A DNA stretch of 64,000 nt from UBA1794 sp050946375 (GTDB lineage: Bacteria; Bacteroidota; Bacteroidia; Bacteroidales; Bacteroidaceae): assembly GCA_050946375.1 (NCBI GenBank), contig JBMNUT010000005.1, positions 62,001 through 126,000 of the forward strand, read 5' to 3'. How positions within the stretch are numbered: position 1 is the first letter of the stretch; each line of letters begins with the position of its first letter. The translations under genes were made by a program, and so were the position numbers. Shown one piece after another: positions 8,564 to 15,875 of the stretch. Under the pieces are notes generated by a model that was not told the DNA's origin, searched no databases, and was given only the letters and a program-made list of their open reading frames with translations.

Positions 8564-10246
8564 TCATTGTTCGTACTTCATGCCCAACATTTCCGCGGCT
8601 TTCTTCCGGTCGAATTGGAGCAGGTAGGTGTCGGGGAAGGTGAGCTGCACGACGGGATAGAAGAGGTGGGGATTCTTCTGAATGGCGGGGTACAGGTAGA
8701 GCGGCGTGGAGGAAAATCCCAGTTGGTCGAGCACTACGTAGTCGGCCTTGCTCTTGACCATCTCGCGCAGCACGGCCTTGTCGTCCGAAGAGTAGAGGTA
8801 TCCTTTGGCGCGCGTGCGGGCATAGAGGTAGAAGAGCTGCGGCTTGCGGCAGATGACTACGGTGCTTTCCGGCACACTGACCCGCGTCATTTGGGCAATC
8901 TCGATGTAGTTCTTGTAATTGGGCGGCAGCGGTTGCGCGTTTACCTTGGCGAGGTAGGCCACGGGCCCCTTGCAGAAGAGGAGCAACAGGATGAGCGGCC
9001 AGGGAGAGAGGCTGGAGGTAAACTTCTTTTGCCACAGCCAGTTGAGCAAGGCATACAGCCCGACGAGCTGTCCCATGGTAAGGAACGGGAGAAGGGCGGT
9101 GATGTATCGGTTGCCGGACGGGGTACTAAAGAGCGCAATCACCCCGAAAGTGCAGACAAGGTAGCTGATGAGCAGCCAACGGAGCTGCCTGAACTGCCAG
9201 AAGCCATAGATGATGAGCGCCAGACTCACGAGGCCGATAATCCAAAGCCCGGCGGTTTGCGGCTGTTGGCTGTAGTCGCCGGCCAGTTGCAGGTAGGGAG
9301 TGTTCGGATCGATAGGCCCGTCGAACGAGCCGACGAGGGAGAATGGCAAATTGGGGATGATGGAATTGGGCAAAGCCTGCGAGATCAGCATGCCCAGCGT
9401 GTCGAAAAATCGGGAAACTATGCCGCCAAAGTCGAGCGAGCCATCCTCCGGCCGGAAAGGGTTGGCCTGAGATATGGTCTCGAAGTAGCGGTTTTGGGCC
9501 AAACCCATAGCCTTGTTGCGCAAAGTCCAAGGCAAATAGAGCAAAACGAAGCCTCCTGCCGTGGCAAGTGTCTCTTTCCAGCGGAAACGGGCCAGGAAAT
9601 AGACGAAAACTGCCGCCACGAGTGCTATTCCCTGCGTGCGTACGTGGTAGGCGAGGGAGAGGAACAGGAGCATCACCCAGAACCATCGGTCTTTCCAGAA
9701 GGCGCTTTTCGTAGAATCCATCTTCAAAAGTGCCACAACCACCAGCACGGTGCAGAGGAGGAACGACATTTCGCTCATCATGATGCAGGCGAAATGCAGC
9801 GTGCGCTCGCTCAAAATCATGGCGCACCCGGCGATAAAGGCCAATTCACGGCGTATTTCGGCGCGCCGCATGACCCAGTAGAGCAAAAGTACCGAGGCGA
9901 GCATGAAAAGGCCATTCATTATTTTCTGGGCGATGAAGCTGTCTGTCAGCAAGCGCAGGGGCGTCATCAGCAAGGGGTAGCCCGGCGGGAAAGTGCTGCT
10001 GGGCGTCATGCTGGAAAGGTCGGTGTATCCCTGGCCCGATGCGAGGGAAGTGGCGAGAATGTAGTACATGCAGTTGTCGCCGTTCATGTCCAGTTTCGAA
10101 TCGAAGGTGCTTGTATAGGCAAACACCCATACCAGTGCGAGCAGGGCGGGGTAGATCCAGCGCAGGATGCCGCCGCTTTCGGGTTGTACGTGCAGGGGAA
10201 TTGCGGAAGCGCCTGTGGGGGCGCCGGAAGGTGCGGATGTCTTCAT
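8564..10246 (-). CDS. GT39/ArnT-like integral membrane glycosyltransferase
   Basis: 560 residues from the ATG at 10246; the frame stays open much further upstream, but that part is out-of-frame overlap with the divergent gene and the repeat array. The protein has about 10-12 hydrophobic segments, an early acidic pair (SKLDMNGDNCMYY) in the first external loop as in the GT-C superfamily, and a soluble C-terminal domain from about residue 440. GT-C enzymes transfer a sugar from a polyprenyl-phosphate donor on the outer face of the membrane. First gene of the four-gene minus-strand glycan block with GtrA, GT4 and GT2. Confidence 0.8.
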   Translation of the reverse strand: MKTSAPSGAPTGASAIPLHVQPESGGILRWIYPALLALVWVFAYTSTFDSKLDMNGDNCMYYILATSLASGQGYTDLSSMTPSSTFPPGYPLLMTPLRLLTDSFIAQKIMNGLFMLASVLLLYWVMRRAEIRRELAFIAGCAMILSERTLHFACIMMSEMSFLLCTVLVVVALLKMDSTKSAFWKDRWFWVMLLFLSLAYHVRTQGIALVAAVFVYFLARFRWKETLATAGGFVLLYLPWTLRNKAMGLAQNRYFETISQANPFRPEDGSLDFGGIVSRFFDTLGMLISQALPNSIIPNLPFSLVGSFDGPIDPNTPYLQLAGDYSQQPQTAGLWIIGLVSLALIIYGFWQFRQLRWLLISYLVCTFGVIALFSTPSGNRYITALLPFLTMGQLVGLYALLNWLWQKKFTSSLSPWPLILLLLFCKGPVAYLAKVNAQPLPPNYKNYIEIAQMTRVSVPESTVVICRKPQLFYLYARTRAKGYLYSSDDKAVLREMVKSKADYVVLDQLGFSSTPLYLYPAIQKNPHLFYPVVQLTFPDTYLLQFDRKKAAEMLGMKYEQ

Positions 10247-10390
10247 GAGAAAAAAGGTATTTGGTTTTTCCCGGAAAGGCGGGGCGTATGTTTCGTTTTT
10301 TTGTGGGTTTCTGGGTTGCGAAGGTACGCTTTTCCGCCGGACTGCACAAGAAAACAAACCCGTTCCTGCGGCTTTGTCTCGATTTAGCCT

Positions 10391-10398
10391 TATCTTTG
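10391..10398 (+). promoter_or_regulatory. -7 element (TATCTTTG) upstream of the MptE-like gene
   Basis: Exact TAnnTTTG match 110 bases before the start at 10508. A TTTG lies upstream at 10373-10376, but the spacing to it is only 14 bases. Confidence 0.5.
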
Positions 10399-10422
10399 TG
10401 CGCTTTCCCCGCAGGGGGCTTC

Positions 10423-10507
10423 GGGAAAAGGCATGGGGCTTTTGCCGGAAACATGCAGGGCTTTTCCGAAAAACATGCGGGACTTTTCTTGAAAACATGC
10501 AGTACTT
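10423..10507. repeat. 22-bp intergenic repeat array (about 4 units) ending at a start codon
   Basis: Tandem units including ACATGCAGGGCTTTTCCGAA and AACATGCGGGACTTTTC. The last unit runs straight into the ATG at 10508, so the repeat forms the 5' leader of that gene. Confidence 0.85.
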
Positions 10508-11401
10508 ATGGAACAATTCATCAAATCTTTTTTTTCGAACCTCTGGCAGACTTTCCTCAGCGTGGTGAAGATTGTGCTCAAGTCGAGCCTCCGCACGCCG
10601 CTGCCTTCCGTGCCTTCGGGCGCGGGCTACGGCGGGAGTGACGCGGGCGGGGAGCTGCTCATACTGGCCAACGGCCCGTCGCTGACGCAGACGGTGCACA
10701 GCCATCCCGGCTTTCTGCGGGGCAAGGAGCTGCTGGCCGTGAACCATGCCGCCACTTCCGACCTGTTTGTCGAGCTGAAGCCGCAGTATTATCTCCTGGC
10801 CGACCCCTTGTTCTGGATTGTTCCGGAGATTAAGGAGAAGACTTTCGGGGCACTCGTGGAGCGCACCGCCTGGCCCATGGTGCTGTTCATGCCCACCCGT
10901 GCGTGGAAGGACCGCAGCTGGCAGGAGATGGTGGCGCGCAATGCGCAAATCCGTGTGGTGAAGTACAACTCGACCCCCGTGGAGGGCTTCCCGTGGTTCT
11001 GCAACCTTGTCTACAAAGCCGGCCTGGGCATGCCGCGGCCTCATAATGTCTTGATTCCTTCCATTGCCGTGGGCATCCGCATGGGCTTCCGCCGTATCTA
11101 TCTGGCCGGTGCCGACCACTCGTGGCTGCCGGAGATTACGGTGAACGACCGCAACGAAGTGCTCATGAACCAGAAGCACTACTACGACCAGGGCACCTCG
11201 AAGGCGCGCGCCGTGCGTAATGAAAACCTGACGACGGCCCGGCTTTCTACCATTCTGCACCACATGTCGGTGGCTTTCGGCAGCTACTTCGTCTTGCGCG
11301 ACTTTGCGCGCTTCTGCGGCGCGGAGGTCATCAACGTGACGCCCGGCTCCTTCATCGACGCCTTCCCCCGCCTGCAGCTCCCCCCCGAGCCGCAGGGCTG
11401 A
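10508..11401 (+). CDS. MptE-like/DUF115 Rossmann-fold protein, putative glycosyltransferase
   Basis: 297 residues. LILANGPSL (residues 51-59) is the nucleotide-binding loop typical of the DUF115/MptE-like family (6-hydroxymethylpterin diphosphokinase-like and motility-associated glycosyltransferases). Further conserved parts are the LADPLFW segment and the GADHSW segment near residue 200. No signal peptide. In polysaccharide loci such proteins are generally read as sugar- or sialyl-transferases, which fits the divergent glycan cluster. The exact reaction is not shown by the sequence. Confidence 0.7.
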   Translation: MEQFIKSFFSNLWQTFLSVVKIVLKSSLRTPLPSVPSGAGYGGSDAGGELLILANGPSLTQTVHSHPGFLRGKELLAVNHAATSDLFVELKPQYYLLADPLFWIVPEIKEKTFGALVERTAWPMVLFMPTRAWKDRSWQEMVARNAQIRVVKYNSTPVEGFPWFCNLVYKAGLGMPRPHNVLIPSIAVGIRMGFRRIYLAGADHSWLPEITVNDRNEVLMNQKHYYDQGTSKARAVRNENLTTARLSTILHHMSVAFGSYFVLRDFARFCGAEVINVTPGSFIDAFPRLQLPPEPQG

Positions 11402-11473
11402 CCTCCGGGCCCGGCATATTCCCCTCCCTTTCCCTGCCGTCCCTCTCCCCCGGCGCAGGGACGCGATGCACGG

Positions 11474-11508
11474 AGCCCCGCCGTCCGCTCTTGCGGGTGG
11501 CGGGGCTT
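11474..11508 (+). terminator. GC-rich hairpin, possible terminator
   Basis: AGCCCCGCC (11474-11482) pairs with GGCGGGGCT (11499-11507). Only two T follow, so termination is uncertain. Confidence 0.4.
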
Positions 11509-11540
11509 CTGTGTGGCTTGTGCGGCGCGGAGGCCGGGTC

Positions 11541-11662
11541 CATGCGGCACTTTTGGCAAGAAGCGGCAGGGCTTCCTTGGAAAACATGCAGCGCTTTTCC
11601 GGAAAACATGCAGGGCTTTTCTCAAAAAGGGGCAGGGCTTTTTCCGGAAGCGCTGCCGCTTC
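11541..11662. repeat. 22-bp intergenic repeat array (about 5 units)
   Basis: Units include CATGCGGCACTTTTGG, CATGCAGCGCTTTTCCGGAA and CATGCAGGGCTTTTCTC. Neighbouring units meet in the palindrome TTTTCCGGAAAA. It fills the gap between two convergent genes (11401 and 11673). Confidence 0.85.
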
Positions 11663-11672
11663 GGGCAGTCCG

Positions 11673-14045
11673 TCAGAGGGCTATCTTGAGCGTCTTGCGA
11701 GCCGTCTGCACAAGGTAGGTGCGGTTTTCGGGAAGCGTCACGCTTTCCGCGCCCCGGCCGCTGGCGGTGAGGCTGCGGAGCTGCGTGCCGGCGGTGTCGT
11801 AGATGCGGATGGTTTCGCCCGCGGCGGCTCCCTCGATGGTGAGGACGCCTCGGCCGGTGGTGTAGACCGCTACGCCGTTTTCGTCGGCTTGCAGCCCTTC
11901 GTCCATCCCGGTGCCTATCTCGAAGCTGACGCTCAGCACGCTGTTGGCCCGGAGCGCAGGGGTCGTGTACGCGCCGTCTGCGCCTACGTCGGCCGTCACG
12001 TCGCGCCCGTCGAGGCGCACGCTGTTGAGTTTCCAGCCTTCCTCAGCCACAATGCGGCAACTGAAGGCCGCGCCTTTCTCTACGGGCAGGCTGACGGAGC
12101 CGCCGTTGCCCGACTTGATGCTGAGCAGCACGGGCGATTCGCGGAAAGAGGCTTCGAGCGTCAGGTTTTCCTCCAGCGATTCTACGGTGTAGACGCCCCC
12201 TTCCAGCTCCGCGGTCACGTCCTTTCCGTTGCAGACGAGGCGGTCTGTCTCGTAACCCTCGTCGGGCAGCAGCGCGATGCGCACCGCCGATCCGCGCACG
12301 AGGCGCTCCTCGGCCTCGTAGTAGGGCTCGTTTTCGCCGATTTGCACCTGCCCCTTGCCGGAAGTGCGGCCGATGCGGACGGAATAATATACGTCGCCCG
12401 GCACGTCCTCCTCCACGATCGAGTTGAAAGCGGCATAGGCGCCCAGCGCTTCATAAGCCGCTTTGCTGCCGAGGGGCACGTAGAGCGTACACTCGTTGCC
12501 GTCCTCTATGATGTCGGGCGCGACGGCCAGTCCGTTCACCGTGGGGGGAATGCCGCGGTTGATGTGCACCGCGCGGAGCGAAGCGCAGCCGGAGAAGGAG
12601 CCTTGCCCCAGGTCTTCGAGCGTGCTGGGGAAGGTCAGTTCCTCCAGGCCGCTGCCCGAGAACGTGTAGTTGCCCACCTTTTGCAGGCCGGAGGGCATCT
12701 GCAGCGACTTCAGCGCGGCGCAGTTGCCGAAAGCGTAGCTGCCTTCGATGGAAACCACGCTCTCCGGGATGTTGACCTCAGCCAGGTTCGTGCAGCCGTT
12801 GAAGAGGTTTGCAGGAATCGTGCTGATCCCTTCCGGAAGGGTGACGCGCGTCAGGCCGGAACAGCCGTCGAATGTCATATAGCCGAGGCACTTTACGGTA
12901 GAAGGCACGCTGATTTCGGCCAGGCTCTTGCACTCTGCGAAGAAACCGGTGGCCAAAGTGTCAAGCGCGGCAGGGAAAGTGAACGAAGTAAGGGCAGTCC
13001 CGCTCACGGCCCTTGCCCCCGTGCTGCGGACGCTCTCGGGGAAACGGATGGAGGAGAGGCGCGAGCAGCCGCTGAATGCGTTGGCGCCGATGTGTTCCAC
13101 TCCTTCGGGTATCGAAACCTCTGTGAGTTGCGTGCAGGACTGGCAGGCATCGTCGGGAATCTCCTTCAGCCCGGCGGAGAAGGCGATGGACTTCAGCGCG
13201 GTGCAGCCGCCGAAGACACCGCTGTCCATGCGCCGGATGTTGTCGGGCAGCACCACTTCCGTCAGCGCGGTGCAGCCCTGGAAGGCGCGGGGGCCTATCT
13301 CTTCGAGCTGTGCGGGGAAGGAAATTCCCGTAAGCCCGGCGCCGCTGAAGGCGCGGTCTTCTATTTTTTTCAGCCCCGCAGGCAGAACGATGTTTTCGAG
13401 CTTGCCGCAGCCGGAAAAGGTCTGGTCTTTTATGGTTTCGAGACCCTCGGGCAGGTGCACCTCCCGCAAGTTTGCCCGCTGGGCGAAGGCCCATGCGCCG
13501 ATTTCACTGACGCTGTTGGGGATATGGGCATAGACAAGCCGGTTCTGGTTGGGCGTCGGGCTGCTCATGTAGAAGGCGCGCTCGCCTATGGTCTGCAGGC
13601 CTTCGTGGAGAACGAGCGAGTCTATCTGCGTGGTGCTGAAGGCGTATTCCCGAATGTGCTTGAGGTTTTCGGAAAAGCGCACCTTCGAAACTGTAGAGTG
13701 CTCGAAGGCTTGGCCTTGGACTTCCTCGATTGTGCCAGGCATGAGCACCTGCGGCACGTCGGCGTAGCGGAAAGCCTGATAACCGATGATGCTGACGGTG
13801 TACTGCGCTTCGCCGTTTGTCACGGTGGCGGGGATTTCTACGGCGAAGTTGCTGGCGTACTTCTCCGGGCCGTAGGTAAGGGTCACGGTTTGGCCGTCGG
13901 GATTGACGGTGTAGTACAGGTCGATTGGCTCCTGGCCTATGGAGGGCGCCGAGAAGTCATAGGCACCGGCTCCGGCGCAGCAGGCGGCAAGGGCGGCTAT
14001 CAGGCAGCCGAACCGCCGGATGGGGGTGAAACGATTGAAAATCAT
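11673..14045 (-). CDS. BspA-like leucine-rich-repeat protein with InlB-type repeats
   Basis: 790 residues. A signal peptide ends near CAGAGA (about residue 28). Residues about 100-530 are ~23-residue BspA-type leucine-rich repeats (IG-nnAF-n-GC-nnL). They are followed by two ~75-residue beta modules with the GYE-n(8)-G-n-DVT-n(12)-L-n-EN-n-TL pattern of divergent InlB B-repeats (about 560-710), then a C-terminal domain with IRIYDTAG and a final KTLKIAL that resembles Bacteroidetes sorting domains. Likely secreted and surface exposed; ligand unknown. Related to the protein at 2660 but with a different tail. Confidence 0.88.
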   Translation of the reverse strand: MIFNRFTPIRRFGCLIAALAACCAGAGAYDFSAPSIGQEPIDLYYTVNPDGQTVTLTYGPEKYASNFAVEIPATVTNGEAQYTVSIIGYQAFRYADVPQVLMPGTIEEVQGQAFEHSTVSKVRFSENLKHIREYAFSTTQIDSLVLHEGLQTIGERAFYMSSPTPNQNRLVYAHIPNSVSEIGAWAFAQRANLREVHLPEGLETIKDQTFSGCGKLENIVLPAGLKKIEDRAFSGAGLTGISFPAQLEEIGPRAFQGCTALTEVVLPDNIRRMDSGVFGGCTALKSIAFSAGLKEIPDDACQSCTQLTEVSIPEGVEHIGANAFSGCSRLSSIRFPESVRSTGARAVSGTALTSFTFPAALDTLATGFFAECKSLAEISVPSTVKCLGYMTFDGCSGLTRVTLPEGISTIPANLFNGCTNLAEVNIPESVVSIEGSYAFGNCAALKSLQMPSGLQKVGNYTFSGSGLEELTFPSTLEDLGQGSFSGCASLRAVHINRGIPPTVNGLAVAPDIIEDGNECTLYVPLGSKAAYEALGAYAAFNSIVEEDVPGDVYYSVRIGRTSGKGQVQIGENEPYYEAEERLVRGSAVRIALLPDEGYETDRLVCNGKDVTAELEGGVYTVESLEENLTLEASFRESPVLLSIKSGNGGSVSLPVEKGAAFSCRIVAEEGWKLNSVRLDGRDVTADVGADGAYTTPALRANSVLSVSFEIGTGMDEGLQADENGVAVYTTGRGVLTIEGAAAGETIRIYDTAGTQLRSLTASGRGAESVTLPENRTYLVQTARKTLKIAL

Positions 14046-14182
14046 AAGGCTGTGTTTTTAAGGGACTTGCTCTTTTTTCTCTTCCCGGCAGGGGGATGTG
14101 CGGCTTCCTGCGGCATTCCTCCGGCGGGGCGGAAGGGAAGATTTGAAGCAAAGGTAGGGGTTTGGAATGTCCCGTGCAATGT

Positions 14183-14275
14183 TTTCGCCGAAAAGTTGCA
14201 GCGCTTTTCCGGAAAACATGCAGGGCTTTTCGGGAGAAGTGGCAGGGCTTTTTGCCGGAAGATGCGGCGCTTTCC
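14183..14275. repeat. 22-bp intergenic repeat array (about 4 units)
   Basis: Units include TGCAGCGCTTTTCCGGAAAA and CATGCAGGGCTTTTCGGGAG, near-copies of the array at 11541. It lies between the BspA-like gene and the peptidase gene, both on the minus strand. Confidence 0.85.
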
Positions 14276-14311
14276 CTGTGGACCGGCGGGGCATCGTGCC
14301 GCCCGGGCATG

Positions 14312-14341
14312 AAAAAAGCCGGAAGCGGCTGGCTTCCGGCT
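14312..14341 (-). terminator. rho-independent terminator of the C1 peptidase gene
   Basis: Read on the minus strand, AGCCGGAAGC and GCTTCCGGCT pair across a 5-base loop and are followed by six T. It lies 19 bases past the stop codon at 14360. Confidence 0.85.
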
Positions 14342-14359
14342 CTTCGGGGGCTATGGGGT

Positions 14360-15547
14360 TTAGAGTCCGAGTTTCTGGCGTATTGCGGCCGGAATGGCGT
14401 CTTTGTGGATGAGGATATTCAGGGTTTTGTAAGCCACGAATGCCTTGCTGGCGTACCACGTACCGTTGTATCCCATGTTGCCCCAGGAGTTTTTCACCAT
14501 GAAGTACTCCTTTCCGTTCTGGTCCGTAGCCAGTCCGTAGATGAGCATGCCGTGGTCGTCGGTCGTTTCCCAGTTGTCAAATGCTTCCTGACGCATCTCT
14601 TGTGTCACTTCGATTTCGGGCATCGGCTTGGAGGTGAGCTCCTTGTTGCGGTCCTGTGCGCTCAGCTTGAGCCAGCGTGCCATGTCGCTTCCGTTGAGGT
14701 CGGCGCCTTTCTGTGCGTCGGGCATGACGCATACGCCGTTGCGGGTGAAGCCCATTTCGCTTACGTCGCTGCCCCAGGCAAAAGTGTAGCCGTTACGTAC
14801 GGCGTAGTCCATGACTTCCATGAATTCATCCAGCGGAAGGTTGTAGTTCAGGCCGCCTCTCCAGTTATCCTGCACCTCAATTGCGAAGGGGGCATAGAAC
14901 GGATGATGCGTGAAGCTGGTCAATCCTACATAGTCTTGCATGTTCAGTCCAAGAGAGGCTGCATAACTCTTGGGAGTGTATTCCTTTCCTTCAAAAGTGA
15001 ACTTCTCGGGGAGCGGACCGAAGTAGGCGTCGAGCACACCATAGTAGGCTTTTTTCCAGGCGGGGCTCAGTTTGCTGTTTTTGCTCTTGGCCACGGTCTG
15101 GATGACGCCCGTCATCATCGGGTCGAGCTCGGTGAAGTTGGGCAGACTGTCGCCGTATTCGATGCCGACGTAGACGCTTTGCGGCACGATACCGTAGTTT
15201 TCCAGGCAATAGACTACGTCGTAGAAGCTACCGCCCTGGCCGAGCGGGGCATCGCCGTGGAAGCGAACGTAGTTTACGCCGCGGTCCTGATAGGTGTGAT
15301 GCGCCACGAACATGCGGGAGAGCTCGTGGTCGCCCTTACCCATGCGGAGCAGTTCGGACTCGAAGAAAGCCAGTCCGGAGTAGGCCCAGCAGGTTCCCGA
15401 CTGGTTCTGGTTCTTGATGGAGGTGATGGGGTTCGCCTTTACGGTGGTGAATACGAAGCCTTCTTCGGGAGCGGCTTCTTTTTTCTTCTCAGCCGCAGCG
15501 GGAAGCACGAGTGCGGCTATCAGCAATAAGGACAAGATTCTTCTCAT
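14360..15547 (-). CDS. C1-family cysteine peptidase, PepC/bleomycin hydrolase-like, secreted
   Basis: 395 residues. A signal peptide (MRRILSLLLIAALVLPAAA) is followed by a papain-fold domain. The catalytic Cys is C53 in NQNQSGTCWAYS, with the oxyanion Gln just before it; the His is in DDHGM (about residue 335) and the Asn in VKNSWG (about 353). The layout matches bacterial aminopeptidase C (PF03051), but the signal peptide points to a periplasmic or exported enzyme, as often in Bacteroidales. It may trim peptides taken up from the gut. Terminator directly downstream; repeat array upstream. The cognate substrate is unknown. Confidence 0.9.
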   Translation of the reverse strand: MRRILSLLLIAALVLPAAAEKKKEAAPEEGFVFTTVKANPITSIKNQNQSGTCWAYSGLAFFESELLRMGKGDHELSRMFVAHHTYQDRGVNYVRFHGDAPLGQGGSFYDVVYCLENYGIVPQSVYVGIEYGDSLPNFTELDPMMTGVIQTVAKSKNSKLSPAWKKAYYGVLDAYFGPLPEKFTFEGKEYTPKSYAASLGLNMQDYVGLTSFTHHPFYAPFAIEVQDNWRGGLNYNLPLDEFMEVMDYAVRNGYTFAWGSDVSEMGFTRNGVCVMPDAQKGADLNGSDMARWLKLSAQDRNKELTSKPMPEIEVTQEMRQEAFDNWETTDDHGMLIYGLATDQNGKEYFMVKNSWGNMGYNGTWYASKAFVAYKTLNILIHKDAIPAAIRQKLGL

Positions 15548-15681
15548 AATGCTATTTCAGGGTTAAGTTTTTGTGTATAAATGCAATCTTTTTTGTACTA
15601 AATGGCTGCAAATATCGCTTTTTCCCCTTATTCAAACAAATATTTCAGGGGGAATATCGCTGATTTTTCGCTGCGGCGGGT

Positions 15682-15750
15682 GGGAAAAAGATGCGGGACT
15701 TTTGGGCGGAAGTGGCGGCACTTTTTGCAAGAAGCGGCGGGGCTTTTTTG
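15682..15750. repeat. 22-bp intergenic repeat array (about 3 units)
   Basis: Units GAAAAAGATGCGGGACTTTT, GAAGTGGCGGCACTTTTTGC and GAAGCGGCGGGGCTTTTTTG stand in tandem between the divergent peptidase and MG2/plug genes. Confidence 0.8.
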
Positions 15751-15822
15751 TCTTTCTGCCGGGGCAGAGGGCTGGATATGCAGGTTTTTCCCCGCGGGCG
15801 TAGGAGGAAATAGGAAAAAACG

Positions 15823-15830
15823 TATCTTTG
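15823..15830 (+). promoter_or_regulatory. -7 element (TATCTTTG) of the MG2/plug gene
   Basis: Exact TAnnTTTG, 45 bases before the ATG at 15876. No clear -33 TTG. Confidence 0.55.
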
Positions 15831-15875
15831 CGGGGAGATAAGTCTTTATTCTGTATCTTTATAAGCAAGAGTGAA

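Noticed and set aside
10247..11587. Long open minus-strand extension of the GT39-like gene, overlapping 10508-11401
   Set aside because: It lies opposite a recognisable MptE-like gene and the repeat array and shows no family features; the membrane protein has its own good ATG at 10246.
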